5,556 bases of DNA from Eubacterium sp. (GCA_029054965.1 JAIDEF010000346.1:1-5556); one strand, 5' to 3'. Shown: positions 1-5,384, counted from the stretch's first letter. Notes: a model not told the origin generated them from the letters alone. Program-made: numbers and translations.

Positions 1-530
1 GTTATATATTTTATATCAGAAATGATAAATTTTATATTAGAATCAACATAATTTGTTAGAAATTCATTGCTGCACTTATTACTTGAAATTGTAATAATAT
101 CTCCAATCTGCTTTTGAAATAATGCGTTCTCAATAAATCTGTCAAAACAATTAAATCCAATAAATATTTTGATGTTTTTATCTTCGTATATACACTGATT
201 GTTATTGTCGTAAATATAACAATCTACAACAGCAATGTCATTATTATCAATTAATGGGTGCTCACTTTTATAATAATCAAAATCTGTTTCAATAACTTCA
301 TCAATATAATCTGATACCCTTGACAATGAATCATTAGTATTAAAGTCCGAATCCAGACAATTCCTTATACTATCGTAGTTAATTGATTGAATATAACTTT
401 TTTCAATATTATTATCTAATAGTATTGCTTTTATATTGTTATCAATAGGTAGGGATGGTGCGGTGCAACCGGAAAATAAAACAATAAAAGTTAATATTAA
501 TAAAATAAAATTATAAGAAAACTTTTTCAT
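1..530 (-). CDS. Lipoprotein with degenerate FKBP/trigger-factor-like domain (3' end outside window)
   Basis: The reading frame is open for 176 codons from ATG at 528-530 to the window edge, so the C-terminus is missing. The protein starts with Lys-Lys, a hydrophobic stretch (residues 8-20) and a lipobox-like FSGC with Cys22, so it is probably lipidated and anchored on the outer face of the membrane. Residues about 97-176 follow the pattern of trigger-factor/FKBP isomerase domains: a strand around VVDCYIY, then IFIGFNCFDRFIENAL, then QIGDIITI, and finally IKFIISDIKYI, where family members have a phenylalanine-rich loop, a GD/GE turn and a closing F-x-V-x-I strand. Many consensus residues are replaced, so isomerase activity is doubtful and a chaperone or binding role is more plausible. 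It lies 17 bp behind the secreted protease region on the same strand, probably in one transcript. No clear Shine-Dalgarno site precedes the ATG. The domain call is inference by eye. Confidence 0.72.
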   Translation of the reverse strand, partial: MKKFSYNFILLILTFIVLFSGCTAPSLPIDNNIKAILLDNNIEKSYIQSINYDSIRNCLDSDFNTNDSLSRVSDYIDEVIETDFDYYKSEHPLIDNNDIAVVDCYIYDNNNQCIYEDKNIKIFIGFNCFDRFIENALFQKQIGDIITISSNKCSNEFLTNYVDSNIKFIISDIKYI

Positions 531-547
531 ACTTTAACCAATAAAAA

Positions 548-1189
548 TTAATAGGAATATGCACCAAAAGTGCTTTTTATATTACTTGCTTTTACAAATA
601 AACTTGTTGATGAATTTCCTGCTTCTACTGTACCAACCGCTTTGCCACTTGCAGCACCTGAATTGATAATATAAGTTACTCCACCACTGTCACCACTACT
701 ACTGATTGAACCAGTAGCAAACATATCTTTTATTAAATATTTTGTACCATCAACATTCACGTAACCTGATGTATTTGTACTTGTAACCTTTCCTGAAGTT
801 AAATATGTTGTCACTCCAGATTTAAATACTGCAAGTCCAACCGTTACAGTTGTTTGAGTTCCATCTAAAACAGTACCTTGACGGGTCACACCTGGCTGTG
901 AACTTGTATAATAAATTGCATTTGAATTTGTATAACCTGATGCCATTTTTATAAATGCCACATCAACATTAGAGTTATTTGTTAAAGAACGATTTAAAAT
1001 AGTTCCGATTTTATTTGCACTTGTTGCAGTTGTTGAAAGATAAACATTTTTTTCTGTACTATTACCATGAGCACATGTCACGAACCCAGAATATGTTGTA
1101 CCATTATACTTGTATTTTGCTCTATATCCTGTACTACAGCCACTAAGTGTGGTGGATGTTTTTGCTACAACTATACCTCGATCGGGTCT
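548..1189 (-). pseudogene. Catalytic domain of secreted S1 (trypsin-fold) serine protease, cut off by an upstream in-frame stop
   Basis: This 213-codon stretch is in the same frame as the gene at 1190-1915 and is separated from it only by a TGA. Together they form one 455-codon protease precursor. With TGA counted as residue 242, the triad is visible: His283 in VTCAHG, Asp318 in NVDVAFI and Ser410 in SSSGDSGG. The domain opens with RPDRGIVVAK, followed by a CSTGYRA segment, as in alpha-lytic/streptogrisin-type (MEROPS S1) enzymes, and ends in the usual C-terminal helix region (NIKSTFG). There is no plausible independent start. The only early candidate, GTG at 1079-1081, sits inside the His motif and would remove the first strands and any secretion signal. 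No further stop or frameshift follows, so the break is recent, a sequencing error, or tolerated by readthrough. An active protein would be an extracellular endopeptidase. The lipoprotein gene follows after 17 bp. Confidence 0.8.
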
Positions 1190-1915
1190 TCATTCTGTTG
1201 CAGTCATTTCAATTTCATCATTGACAATATCAAAAGAAATGATATCAGAATCGCTTATTTTCTCTTTGAATGTGTCAATTTGGTCATTCATGTTCGTATG
1301 ATATTGAGATTCATCGGACTGCATCGCAATAGCTGCAGAATCTGTATTATTACATAATGATACCACAATTTGATTATTTATATCATCATATGATACTGTC
1401 TGAATAGAATTAATTAATGATTGAGTTTCCGCATTCATTTTACCTGAATTTACTTCAGTAATATATGCTTCCATAGAAGAATCTATTTTATCTTTCTCCG
1501 CCATAATCTCTTTATATGAATACTTGACAATTTCAGTGCAAGGATTATCATATGCAAACATATCAAATATAATCTTGTTGCATTCCTCTTGATTTCCGGT
1601 TAGCATGATATTTAAATAACCATCATCATCAATATATGAACCGCCGTATGACTGAGATAAAATATCATCATTGATTTCAACATAATCCAACAATTTTCCG
1701 TTAATTTCATTTGACTCCATAGCGATGTCATAGTATTTATCGTCATAGTCAAATGTTAAATTATCAGAATTATTATTGTACTCATTCATTACGTCCAAAT
1801 AACAATTGTTTAATTTATCATTAGAAAATTCAGCGGCAAAAGCAAAACCATTGTTGGTAATAACCATTAATAAAGCGCAAACAGTAGCTAAAAATACACT
1901 AAAATTTTTCCTCAT
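1190..1915 (-). CDS. Secreted propeptide portion of an S1 serine protease precursor (ends at in-frame TGA)
   Basis: The product has 241 residues. ATG at 1913-1915 is preceded by AAGGAAGAG five bases upstream. Residues 1-28 form a signal peptide: Arg-Lys, a hydrophobic core, then AFAA before Glu29. The rest is acidic and resembles the two-lobed propeptide of alpha-lytic protease/streptogrisins. The motif YGGSYIDDDGYLNIML (about residues 90-105) corresponds to the family pattern G-G-x-x-I-D-x-x-G-x-L-x-V, and INNQIVVSL (about 178-186) matches the second subdomain. In that family the propeptide acts as an intramolecular folding chaperone and tight inhibitor of its own protease, then is degraded. 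The frame continues past TGA 1190-1192 into the catalytic domain, so as written the gene encodes only the propeptide. It could be the surviving half of a broken gene, or be joined to the protease by occasional readthrough. Confidence 0.8.
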   Translation of the reverse strand: MRKNFSVFLATVCALLMVITNNGFAFAAEFSNDKLNNCYLDVMNEYNNNSDNLTFDYDDKYYDIAMESNEINGKLLDYVEINDDILSQSYGGSYIDDDGYLNIMLTGNQEECNKIIFDMFAYDNPCTEIVKYSYKEIMAEKDKIDSSMEAYITEVNSGKMNAETQSLINSIQTVSYDDINNQIVVSLCNNTDSAAIAMQSDESQYHTNMNDQIDTFKEKISDSDIISFDIVNDEIEMTATE

Positions 1916-1920
1916 AAAAA

Positions 1921-1929
1921 CTCTTCCTT
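1921..1929 (-). promoter_or_regulatory. Ribosome-binding site of the protease precursor
   Basis: On the minus strand the sequence reads AAGGAAGAG, followed by five bases and the ATG at 1915. It fixes the start at the beginning of the signal peptide. Confidence 0.7.
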
Positions 1930-2028
1930 ATTTTAAAATATTTTCTGTGTTCTGTAGATATGATATTATTCTTTATTATACATCGGTCTCACCCAATCAT
2001 TACTGAATCAACATCTTATTCTACTCTC

Positions 2029-2057
2029 AGAATAACATTGATATTATATCTTGTCAA
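2029..2057 (-). promoter_or_regulatory. Sigma-A-type promoter for the protease-lipoprotein unit
   Basis: The minus strand shows a perfect -35 TTGACA (2052-2057), a 17-bp spacer and TATTCT as -10 (2029-2034). TGT directly before it gives an extended -10. Transcription would start near 2022, leaving a leader of about 105 bases before the ATG at 1915. No hairpin or riboswitch-like fold was seen in that leader. The site lies just past the terminator of the 91-residue protein gene, which fits a separate transcription unit. Confidence 0.6.
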
Positions 2058-2123
2058 CAATATTTTTTCTGCATAGGTATTGAAAAATCATTTATAGAGC
2101 TTTTCTACTCATGGTAAACATGT

Positions 2124-2164
2124 AAAATGGGACTGTCTCATTTTTTGTGAGACAGTCCCATTTT
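2124..2164 (-). terminator. Perfect-stem terminator, probably bidirectional
   Basis: Arms 2124-2140 and 2148-2164 are perfect reverse complements (17 bp, core GGGACTGTCTCA) around a 7-base loop, TTTTTTG on the plus strand. Outer AAAA and TTTT flanks give a U-run in either direction. It lies 15 bp beyond the stop of the 91-residue protein gene and upstream of the protease promoter, so it separates the two minus-strand units. Confidence 0.85.
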
Positions 2165-2179
2165 AATATTTGTGATTCA

Positions 2180-2455
2180 TTATTCAGCGTCAGCTTTTTT
2201 AGCAGCCTTTTTCTTAGCAGGTGCTTTCTTTTTAGGCGCTGCTTCCTTAGCAGGTGCTTCTTCAACTACTGTTTCCTCAGCCTTAGCTTCAACAATCTCA
2301 ATTTCATTGTCACACTCAAAGAAATCGTTATCATCGAAATACTCAGGCTCCTTAGAACCGCCTGTCAGTTTTTTTACAGCTAAAACAACTGCTGCTGCAA
2401 GTGCAGCTAAAGCAACGATTGCACTGATTACTTTAATAATCTTTTTGAAATCCAT
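2180..2455 (-). CDS. Small single-pass membrane protein with acidic middle and Lys/Ala/Pro-rich tail
   Basis: I do not recognise this 91-residue protein. Residues about 5-27 form one Ala/Val/Ile/Leu-rich transmembrane helix next to lysines. A strongly acidic section follows (about 37-68, with YFDDNDFFE and several Glu pairs). The tail (about 69-88) consists of APAKEAAPKKKAPAKKKAAKK-like repeats, similar in composition to histone-H1-like or nucleic-acid-binding tails. By the positive-inside rule the basic tail would lie in the cytoplasm. The ATG is preceded by GAAAGGGG, ten bases away. It has its own near-consensus promoter (2488-2516) and terminator (2124-2164), so it is probably well expressed as a single gene. 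A role tethering the membrane to nucleic acid or an acidic partner is possible, but this rests on composition alone. Confidence 0.75.
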   Translation of the reverse strand: MDFKKIIKVISAIVALAALAAAVVLAVKKLTGGSKEPEYFDDNDFFECDNEIEIVEAKAEETVVEEAPAKEAAPKKKAPAKKKAAKKADAE

Positions 2456-2487
2456 AATTTTTATGCCCCTTTCAAGTATCTGTATTT

Positions 2488-2516
2488 ATTATAAATTGAA
2501 TAATGTATAAAGTCAA
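2488..2516 (-). promoter_or_regulatory. Sigma-A-type promoter of the 91-residue membrane protein gene
   Basis: The minus strand reads TTGACT (2511-2516), a 17-bp spacer and a perfect TATAAT (2488-2493). The start of transcription would be near 2481, about 25 bases before the ATG. Confidence 0.7.
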
Positions 2517-2520
2517 GATA

Positions 2521-2549
2521 AAAAATAAACTCCTATTAAAAAATAGGAG
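2521..2549 (-). terminator. Rho-independent terminator of rpsT
   Basis: An 8-bp stem, CTCCTATT/AATAGGAG (2530-2537 and 2542-2549), with a four-base loop is followed on the minus strand by a U-rich run (TTTATTTTT, 2521-2529). It lies 17 bp past the rpsT stop codon and just before the promoter of the next minus-strand gene. Confidence 0.8.
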
Positions 2550-2566
2550 CTACTTTTCAGTCAAGA

Positions 2567-2821
2567 TTAAGCGTTAGCTTTTTTTGTAAGATTGCTCTTC
2601 TTTCTTGCTGCACAATTCTTATGAATAAGATTTTTAGCTGCAGCCTGATCAATCTTTTTAACAGCGTCCTTAACAAGAGCATCTTTGTTATCTGCGTTTG
2701 TTTCAATAGCGGCATTAGCCTTCTTGATAGCAGTCTTAAGTGCTGAGTTAGTAGCCTTGTTGTTAGCAGCCTTTACAGCGTTAACCTTTACTCTTTTCTT
2801 TGCAGACTTAATGTTTGGCAT
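2567..2821 (-). CDS. rpsT: 30S ribosomal protein S20
   Basis: The 84-residue basic protein begins MPNIKSAKKRVKV and contains IHKNCAARKKSNLTKK near its end, both hallmarks of bacterial S20, which binds 16S rRNA early in assembly of the small subunit. Its length is close to the usual 85-90. I start it at ATG 2819-2821 rather than the in-frame GTG at 2830, because the MPNIK start is family-typical and AAAGGAG (2830-2836) lies eight bases upstream. The gene is single and read divergently from gpr, the arrangement known in Bacillus subtilis. Its terminator is at 2521-2549. Ala/Lys-rich composition is normal for S20. Confidence 0.97.
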   Translation of the reverse strand: MPNIKSAKKRVKVNAVKAANNKATNSALKTAIKKANAAIETNADNKDALVKDAVKKIDQAAAKNLIHKNCAARKKSNLTKKANA

Positions 2822-2829
2822 AGTTTTCA

Positions 2830-2836
2830 CTCCTTT
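2830..2836 (-). promoter_or_regulatory. Ribosome-binding site of rpsT
   Basis: The minus strand reads AAAGGAG, eight bases before ATG 2821. It overlaps the alternative GTG at 2830, so that codon cannot be the start served by this site. Confidence 0.75.
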
Positions 2837-2891
2837 GAAGGTAGAATAGGTATACAGGGTTTTAACCCTTTTATGTTTTCAATGCTAATGT

Positions 2892-2920
2892 ATATTATCA
2901 CACCTTGTTTAAAAATGCAA
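2892..2920 (-). promoter_or_regulatory. Weak candidate promoter of rpsT
   Basis: The minus strand has TTGCAT (2915-2920), a 17-bp spacer and TAATAT (2892-2897). An overlapping TGTGATAAT could instead act as an extended -10. Neither is a strong match. The leader then carries a small inverted repeat, AGGGTT/AACCCT (2856-2869). The region overlaps the start of the proposed gpr promoter on the other strand. Confidence 0.35.
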
Positions 2921-2946
2921 GTATTTTTTTATTTTTGGGCATACTT
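2917..2946 (+). promoter_or_regulatory. Candidate sigma-G/sigma-F-type promoter of gpr
   Basis: GCAAG (2917-2921), an 18-bp spacer and CATACTT (2940-2946) resemble the forespore consensus GHATR / CATnnTA, each with one mismatch. Transcription would begin about 25 bases before the GTG start. In Bacillus gpr is forespore-expressed under sigma-F and sigma-G, so the position makes sense. The match is short, hence moderate confidence. Confidence 0.45.
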
Positions 2947-2969
2947 TTATTAAAAAACATTATATTTTG

Positions 2970-2975
2970 GGTGAT
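2970..2975 (+). promoter_or_regulatory. Ribosome-binding site that sets the gpr start
   Basis: GGTGAT pairs with the 5' side of the usual anti-Shine-Dalgarno (ATCACCTCC) and lies four bases before GTG 2980-2982. It overlaps the earlier in-frame GTG at 2971, arguing against that codon as the start. Confidence 0.6.
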
Positions 2976-2979
2976 ATTT

Positions 2980-3804
2980 GTGACTAACAGAACCGATTTG
3001 GCAGTTGAATCATATGAATCTGTCAATAAAACAGCTATTGACGGGGTTATTGTAAAAGAAGATAAAAATATAACTACTGTTGAAGTTATTAACGATAATG
3101 GTGCTCAGGTGCTTGGTAAACCAATCGGAACATACATTACCTATTCTTTGCCCTCATTTTTAAGTGATATAGATTTATTTGACGGGAGGCTTCAGGATTT
3201 ATCATCAGTATTAAATTCTCTTTTGCCGGAAGATATGTCATCAGTGCTTGTTGCAGGTGTCGGTAATCTTGATATTACGGCTGATGCACTTGGGCCGAAG
3301 GTAAATGATTATGTCATTGCAACACGTCATTTAATGCAGGGTGAAAATAAAAATGAAATATTTAAGGATTTTTTTAATGTGTCAAATATCCCAACGGGCG
3401 TTCTTGGCGATACGGGTATAGAATCAGCCGAGCTCGTTGGCGGTATAGTAAGCACTATTAAACCGTCCTGTGTAATTGTTGTGGATGCTTTGGCTGCAAC
3501 TTCTAAAGACAGACTCGGCTCAACGGTGCAAATGTCCAATACAGGTATTTCACCCGGTTCCGGTGTGGGAAATCATCGTTATGAAATATCAGAAAAGACT
3601 CTTGGCATTCCTGTTATTTCAATGGGTATACCTACAGTGCTTTCAACAGCACTGCTTGATGACTGTTCCGACGGCTCTATGTTTGTTACTCCGAGAGAGA
3701 TTGACAGAATTATTGAGCAGGGGTCCAAACTTATTGGTATGTCGATTAATACCTGCCTTCATAAAAATTTATCTCCGCAGGATTTGTTCTCGCTTGTAGG
3801 GTGA
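2980..3804 (+). CDS. gpr: Germination protease GPR (SASP-specific aspartic endopeptidase)
   Basis: GPR cleaves small acid-soluble spore proteins in the spore core at germination. The protein opens MTNRTDLAVE, where RTD|LAVE is the self-cleavage region of Bacillus zymogens. It then shows GVGNLDITADALGP (Asp102), VVDALAATS (Asp169), SNTGISPGSGVGN (about 186-198), GIPTV and VTPREID. The two aspartates correspond to the family's catalytic pair. I chose GTG 2980 because of the GGTGAT site upstream; the open frame reaches back to ATG 2905, but that would add a hydrophobic extension no GPR needs. At 274 residues it is much shorter than Bacillus GPR (about 370): the large segment between the GIPTV helix and VTPREID is nearly absent, and the propeptide would be only about six residues. 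It ends in TGA and is followed by spoIIP, the same order as in Bacillus. Confidence 0.95.
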   Translation: MTNRTDLAVESYESVNKTAIDGVIVKEDKNITTVEVINDNGAQVLGKPIGTYITYSLPSFLSDIDLFDGRLQDLSSVLNSLLPEDMSSVLVAGVGNLDITADALGPKVNDYVIATRHLMQGENKNEIFKDFFNVSNIPTGVLGDTGIESAELVGGIVSTIKPSCVIVVDALAATSKDRLGSTVQMSNTGISPGSGVGNHRYEISEKTLGIPVISMGIPTVLSTALLDDCSDGSMFVTPREIDRIIEQGSKLIGMSINTCLHKNLSPQDLFSLVG

Positions 3805-3813
3805 CATATAATG

Positions 3814-3884
3814 TATATATAATTATATATAATAAGAAATATTTTCGACAGTTCTTTAACGACAAATTTTATCATATATATATG
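3814..3884 (+). repeat. AT-only palindromes in the gpr-spoIIP gap
   Basis: The 109-bp gap between gpr and spoIIP is extremely AT-rich. It holds a perfect 18-bp palindrome (3814-3831, half-site TATATATAA) and a perfect CATATATATATG (3873-3884). Neither has the G/C stem or T-run of a terminator. I found no convincing sigma-A or sigma-E promoter here, although a TATAAT occurs at 3885-3890 without a matching -35. spoIIP may therefore be read from gpr or from a promoter I cannot recognise. Confidence 0.5.
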
Positions 3885-3904
3885 TATAATACTATATATA
3901 ATAT

Positions 3905-3909
3905 GGTGA
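3905..3909 (+). promoter_or_regulatory. Ribosome-binding site of spoIIP
   Basis: GGTGA lies four bases before ATG 3914, in the same register as the sites of gpr and the small downstream gene. Confidence 0.55.
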
Positions 3910-3913
3910 GTAA

Positions 3914-5065
3914 ATGAAAAAGGATTTATTAATCTATCTGGCAAATGTTGTCGCAGCTATTTGTGTTATTGCGATAATTATAAATACTGCACCCGGTTAT
4001 GCTTCACAAATCGGCACTATCAGCTCAGGTGTAGCGGCTGTGTTTTCACCACAGATTAATATGGAAAAAATTACTGAAGAAACTACTGCTAAAAAAGAAA
4101 AAAGTGATAATACTAATAACACCGCAGCAATAAGTGCCAGCAGGTCAACTGATGGAATAAAAGGGAAGGACAGCGACCTTTATTCCGACATTACCAAAAT
4201 ACCTGATGATATAGAAAAGCTGATGAGTGACGCTGAAAAAACTATTAAAGACGAAAAGGTAAAAGGCAAAACGAGTGAGGAGGATTACTTCGGCGGGGGA
4301 ACCTTGATTTCTCACGACCGTGTGGAAATCCAGAGCAAAATACCTTCATCGTTTTACGAGCCTAATATTGAAGAGCTCCTTAAACAGAAGGCAGACCTCA
4401 GTATTCAGGATATTTCAAAACCGACTATTCTTGTTTACCACAGTCACACAACGGAGAGCTATACACTTATTGATGCGGGTTATTATACAGAGTCTCTCGA
4501 CCTTCGCTCAAAGGATAATGCAAAAAATATGGTGAGGGTGGGAGACGAGCTTGTGAAGTATCTTGAGCTTCAGGGCTTCAATGTTATCCATGATACTGAT
4601 ATTCACGATGAAAATTACAGCGGTGCTTATGACTCATCACGAAAAAATATAGAAAAATATCTTGAGGAATATCCGTCGATAGAAATAACTATTGACGTGC
4701 ACCGTGACGATATTACATATGATAATAATACTAAGGTTAAGCCTACTGCAACGATAAACGGAAAAAAGGCTGCAAGAATGATGATTATTGCAGGTGCAGA
4801 ATACGGTAGTATAAAAAACTATCCGAACTGGGAATATAACCTTAGATTTGATTTAGCTGTTCAGAATAAGGTAGAGGAAATGTATTCGGGTCTTATGCGT
4901 CCTATTCTTTTTGCTGAGCGCAAATATAATATGTTTGAAACCAAGAATTCTTTCCTACTTGAGGTTGGTACGGATGGAAACACTTTGGACGAGGCCTGCT
5001 ATTCGGCAAGATTGTTTGCCACTGCACTTGGAGAGCTTTTAAAAGATGAGTATGTTGAAAAATAG
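3914..5065 (+). CDS. spoIIP: Stage II sporulation protein P (SpoIIP, cell-wall amidase/endopeptidase)
   Basis: SpoIIP belongs to the DMP complex with SpoIID and SpoIIM. It cuts septal peptidoglycan so that the mother cell can engulf the forespore. The protein has 383 residues. A transmembrane segment at about 8-26 anchors it to the membrane. A low-complexity, charged extracytoplasmic linker runs from about 50 to 130. The catalytic domain starts near residue 168 with ILVYHSHTTESY (His176, His178, Glu181), followed by IDVHRD (His263) and FLLEVGTDGNT (Glu350), the conserved metal-site and catalytic motifs of this family. Length and layout are normal. The ATG has GGTGA four bases upstream. In Bacillus it follows gpr and is made in the mother cell under sigma-E; no clear sigma-E promoter was found here. 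It ends in TAG, which overlaps the ribosome-binding site of the next gene. Confidence 0.96.
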   Translation: MKKDLLIYLANVVAAICVIAIIINTAPGYASQIGTISSGVAAVFSPQINMEKITEETTAKKEKSDNTNNTAAISASRSTDGIKGKDSDLYSDITKIPDDIEKLMSDAEKTIKDEKVKGKTSEEDYFGGGTLISHDRVEIQSKIPSSFYEPNIEELLKQKADLSIQDISKPTILVYHSHTTESYTLIDAGYYTESLDLRSKDNAKNMVRVGDELVKYLELQGFNVIHDTDIHDENYSGAYDSSRKNIEKYLEEYPSIEITIDVHRDDITYDNNTKVKPTATINGKKAARMMIIAGAEYGSIKNYPNWEYNLRFDLAVQNKVEEMYSGLMRPILFAERKYNMFETKNSFLLEVGTDGNTLDEACYSARLFATALGELLKDEYVEK

Positions 5066-5070
5066 GTGAT
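5065..5070 (+). promoter_or_regulatory. Ribosome-binding site of the small gene, overlapping the spoIIP stop
   Basis: GGTGAT begins at the last base of the spoIIP TAG and ends four bases before TTG 5075. The same spacing is seen at gpr. It supports TTG over GTG 5066 as start and suggests translational coupling to spoIIP. Confidence 0.55.
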
Positions 5071-5074
5071 TGTC

Positions 5075-5305
5075 TTGAAAAAAAAGATTACTGCGATTAT
5101 TTGTTGTGCTGTTGTTGTATTATGTACAGGATTGAGTGTTGCATATTATAATACTAAATCATTTGGCTTTGATGAAAATACCAAAATTGCATCAACAGAT
5201 GACGATAAAATAACTATATTTGATTTTAATATTTATTATAATGATATAGATAATGCACTGAAAAAGGTGCAGAAATATATGCCTGATAACCATAGAACAG
5301 TATAA
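5075..5305 (+). CDS. Small exported or membrane-anchored protein downstream of spoIIP, unknown function
   Basis: I do not recognise this protein. With the TTG start it has 76 residues: MKKK, then a hydrophobic segment (about 5-26, ITAIICCAVVVLCTGLSVAYY) that is either an uncleaved anchor or a signal peptide, then about 50 mostly acidic residues with a Tyr/Asp/Asn-rich part (FDFNIYYNDIDN) and a lysine-containing C-terminal helix (ALKKVQKYM). The frame also includes GTG 5066 directly after the spoIIP stop, but that codon lies within the ribosome-binding site. Position and orientation match yqxA of Bacillus, which also follows spoIIP, but I see no sequence similarity to support the name. Co-transcription with spoIIP suggests a sporulation-time role at the cell envelope; this is inference. 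Confidence 0.65.
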   Translation: MKKKITAIICCAVVVLCTGLSVAYYNTKSFGFDENTKIASTDDDKITIFDFNIYYNDIDNALKKVQKYMPDNHRTV

Positions 5306-5316
5306 ATATATACTGT
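5297..5316 (+). repeat. Inverted repeat across the stop codon of the small gene
   Basis: Perfect 8-bp arms, ACAGTATA (5297-5304) and TATACTGT (5309-5316), surround four bases, and the TAA stop (5303-5305) lies inside. No T-run follows, so it is not a standard terminator. Confidence 0.5.
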
Positions 5317-5340
5317 ATAATGTGGCTAACACAGCGTTTA

Positions 5341-5384
5341 AGGGTATATATAGTTGATTAATGCATATTAACTATATATACCCT
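5341..5384 (+). repeat. Long perfect inverted repeat, possible transcript-end hairpin
   Basis: Arms 5341-5355 (AGGGTATATATAGTT) and 5370-5384 are perfect 15-bp complements. In RNA the stem could extend three pairs further into the loop. It lies 36 bp after the stop of the small gene and 69 bp before the rRNA -35 box. The GGG/CCC base suggests a hairpin at the end of the spoIIP transcript, but neither strand has a U-tract after it. Confidence 0.7.

Noticed and set aside
548..1081. Independent protease gene starting at GTG 1079-1081
   Set aside because: It would start inside the His motif, lack the first strands and any signal peptide, and has no ribosome-binding site.
1165..1192. Selenocysteine insertion at the TGA
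   Set aside because: No stable stem-loop of the bacterial insertion-element type was found just downstream, and this is not a known selenocysteine position in S1 proteases.
1067..1357. Plus-strand open frames opposite the protease region
   Set aside because: They are antisense to a frame with clear protease motifs and have no ribosome-binding site or recognisable protein features.
2172..2510. 112-codon plus-strand frame with Ala/Leu-rich product
   Set aside because: It is the reverse complement of the Lys/Ala-rich membrane protein gene; the minus strand has the promoter, ribosome-binding site and terminator.
2905..2979. N-terminal extension of gpr from ATG 2905
   Set aside because: It would add a hydrophobic segment to a spore-core enzyme, has no ribosome-binding site and overlaps the likely promoter; GTG 2980 has a site at proper spacing.
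3805..3812. CATATAAT as a sigma-E -10 box for spoIIP
   Set aside because: It matches 7 of 8 bases, but no sigma-E -35 lies at the right distance, and the AT-rich context makes such matches common.
5293..5321. Second rRNA promoter (TAGAAC-17-TATAAT)
   Set aside because: The -35 box matches only three of six bases, and the transcript would have to pass the 5341-5384 hairpin.
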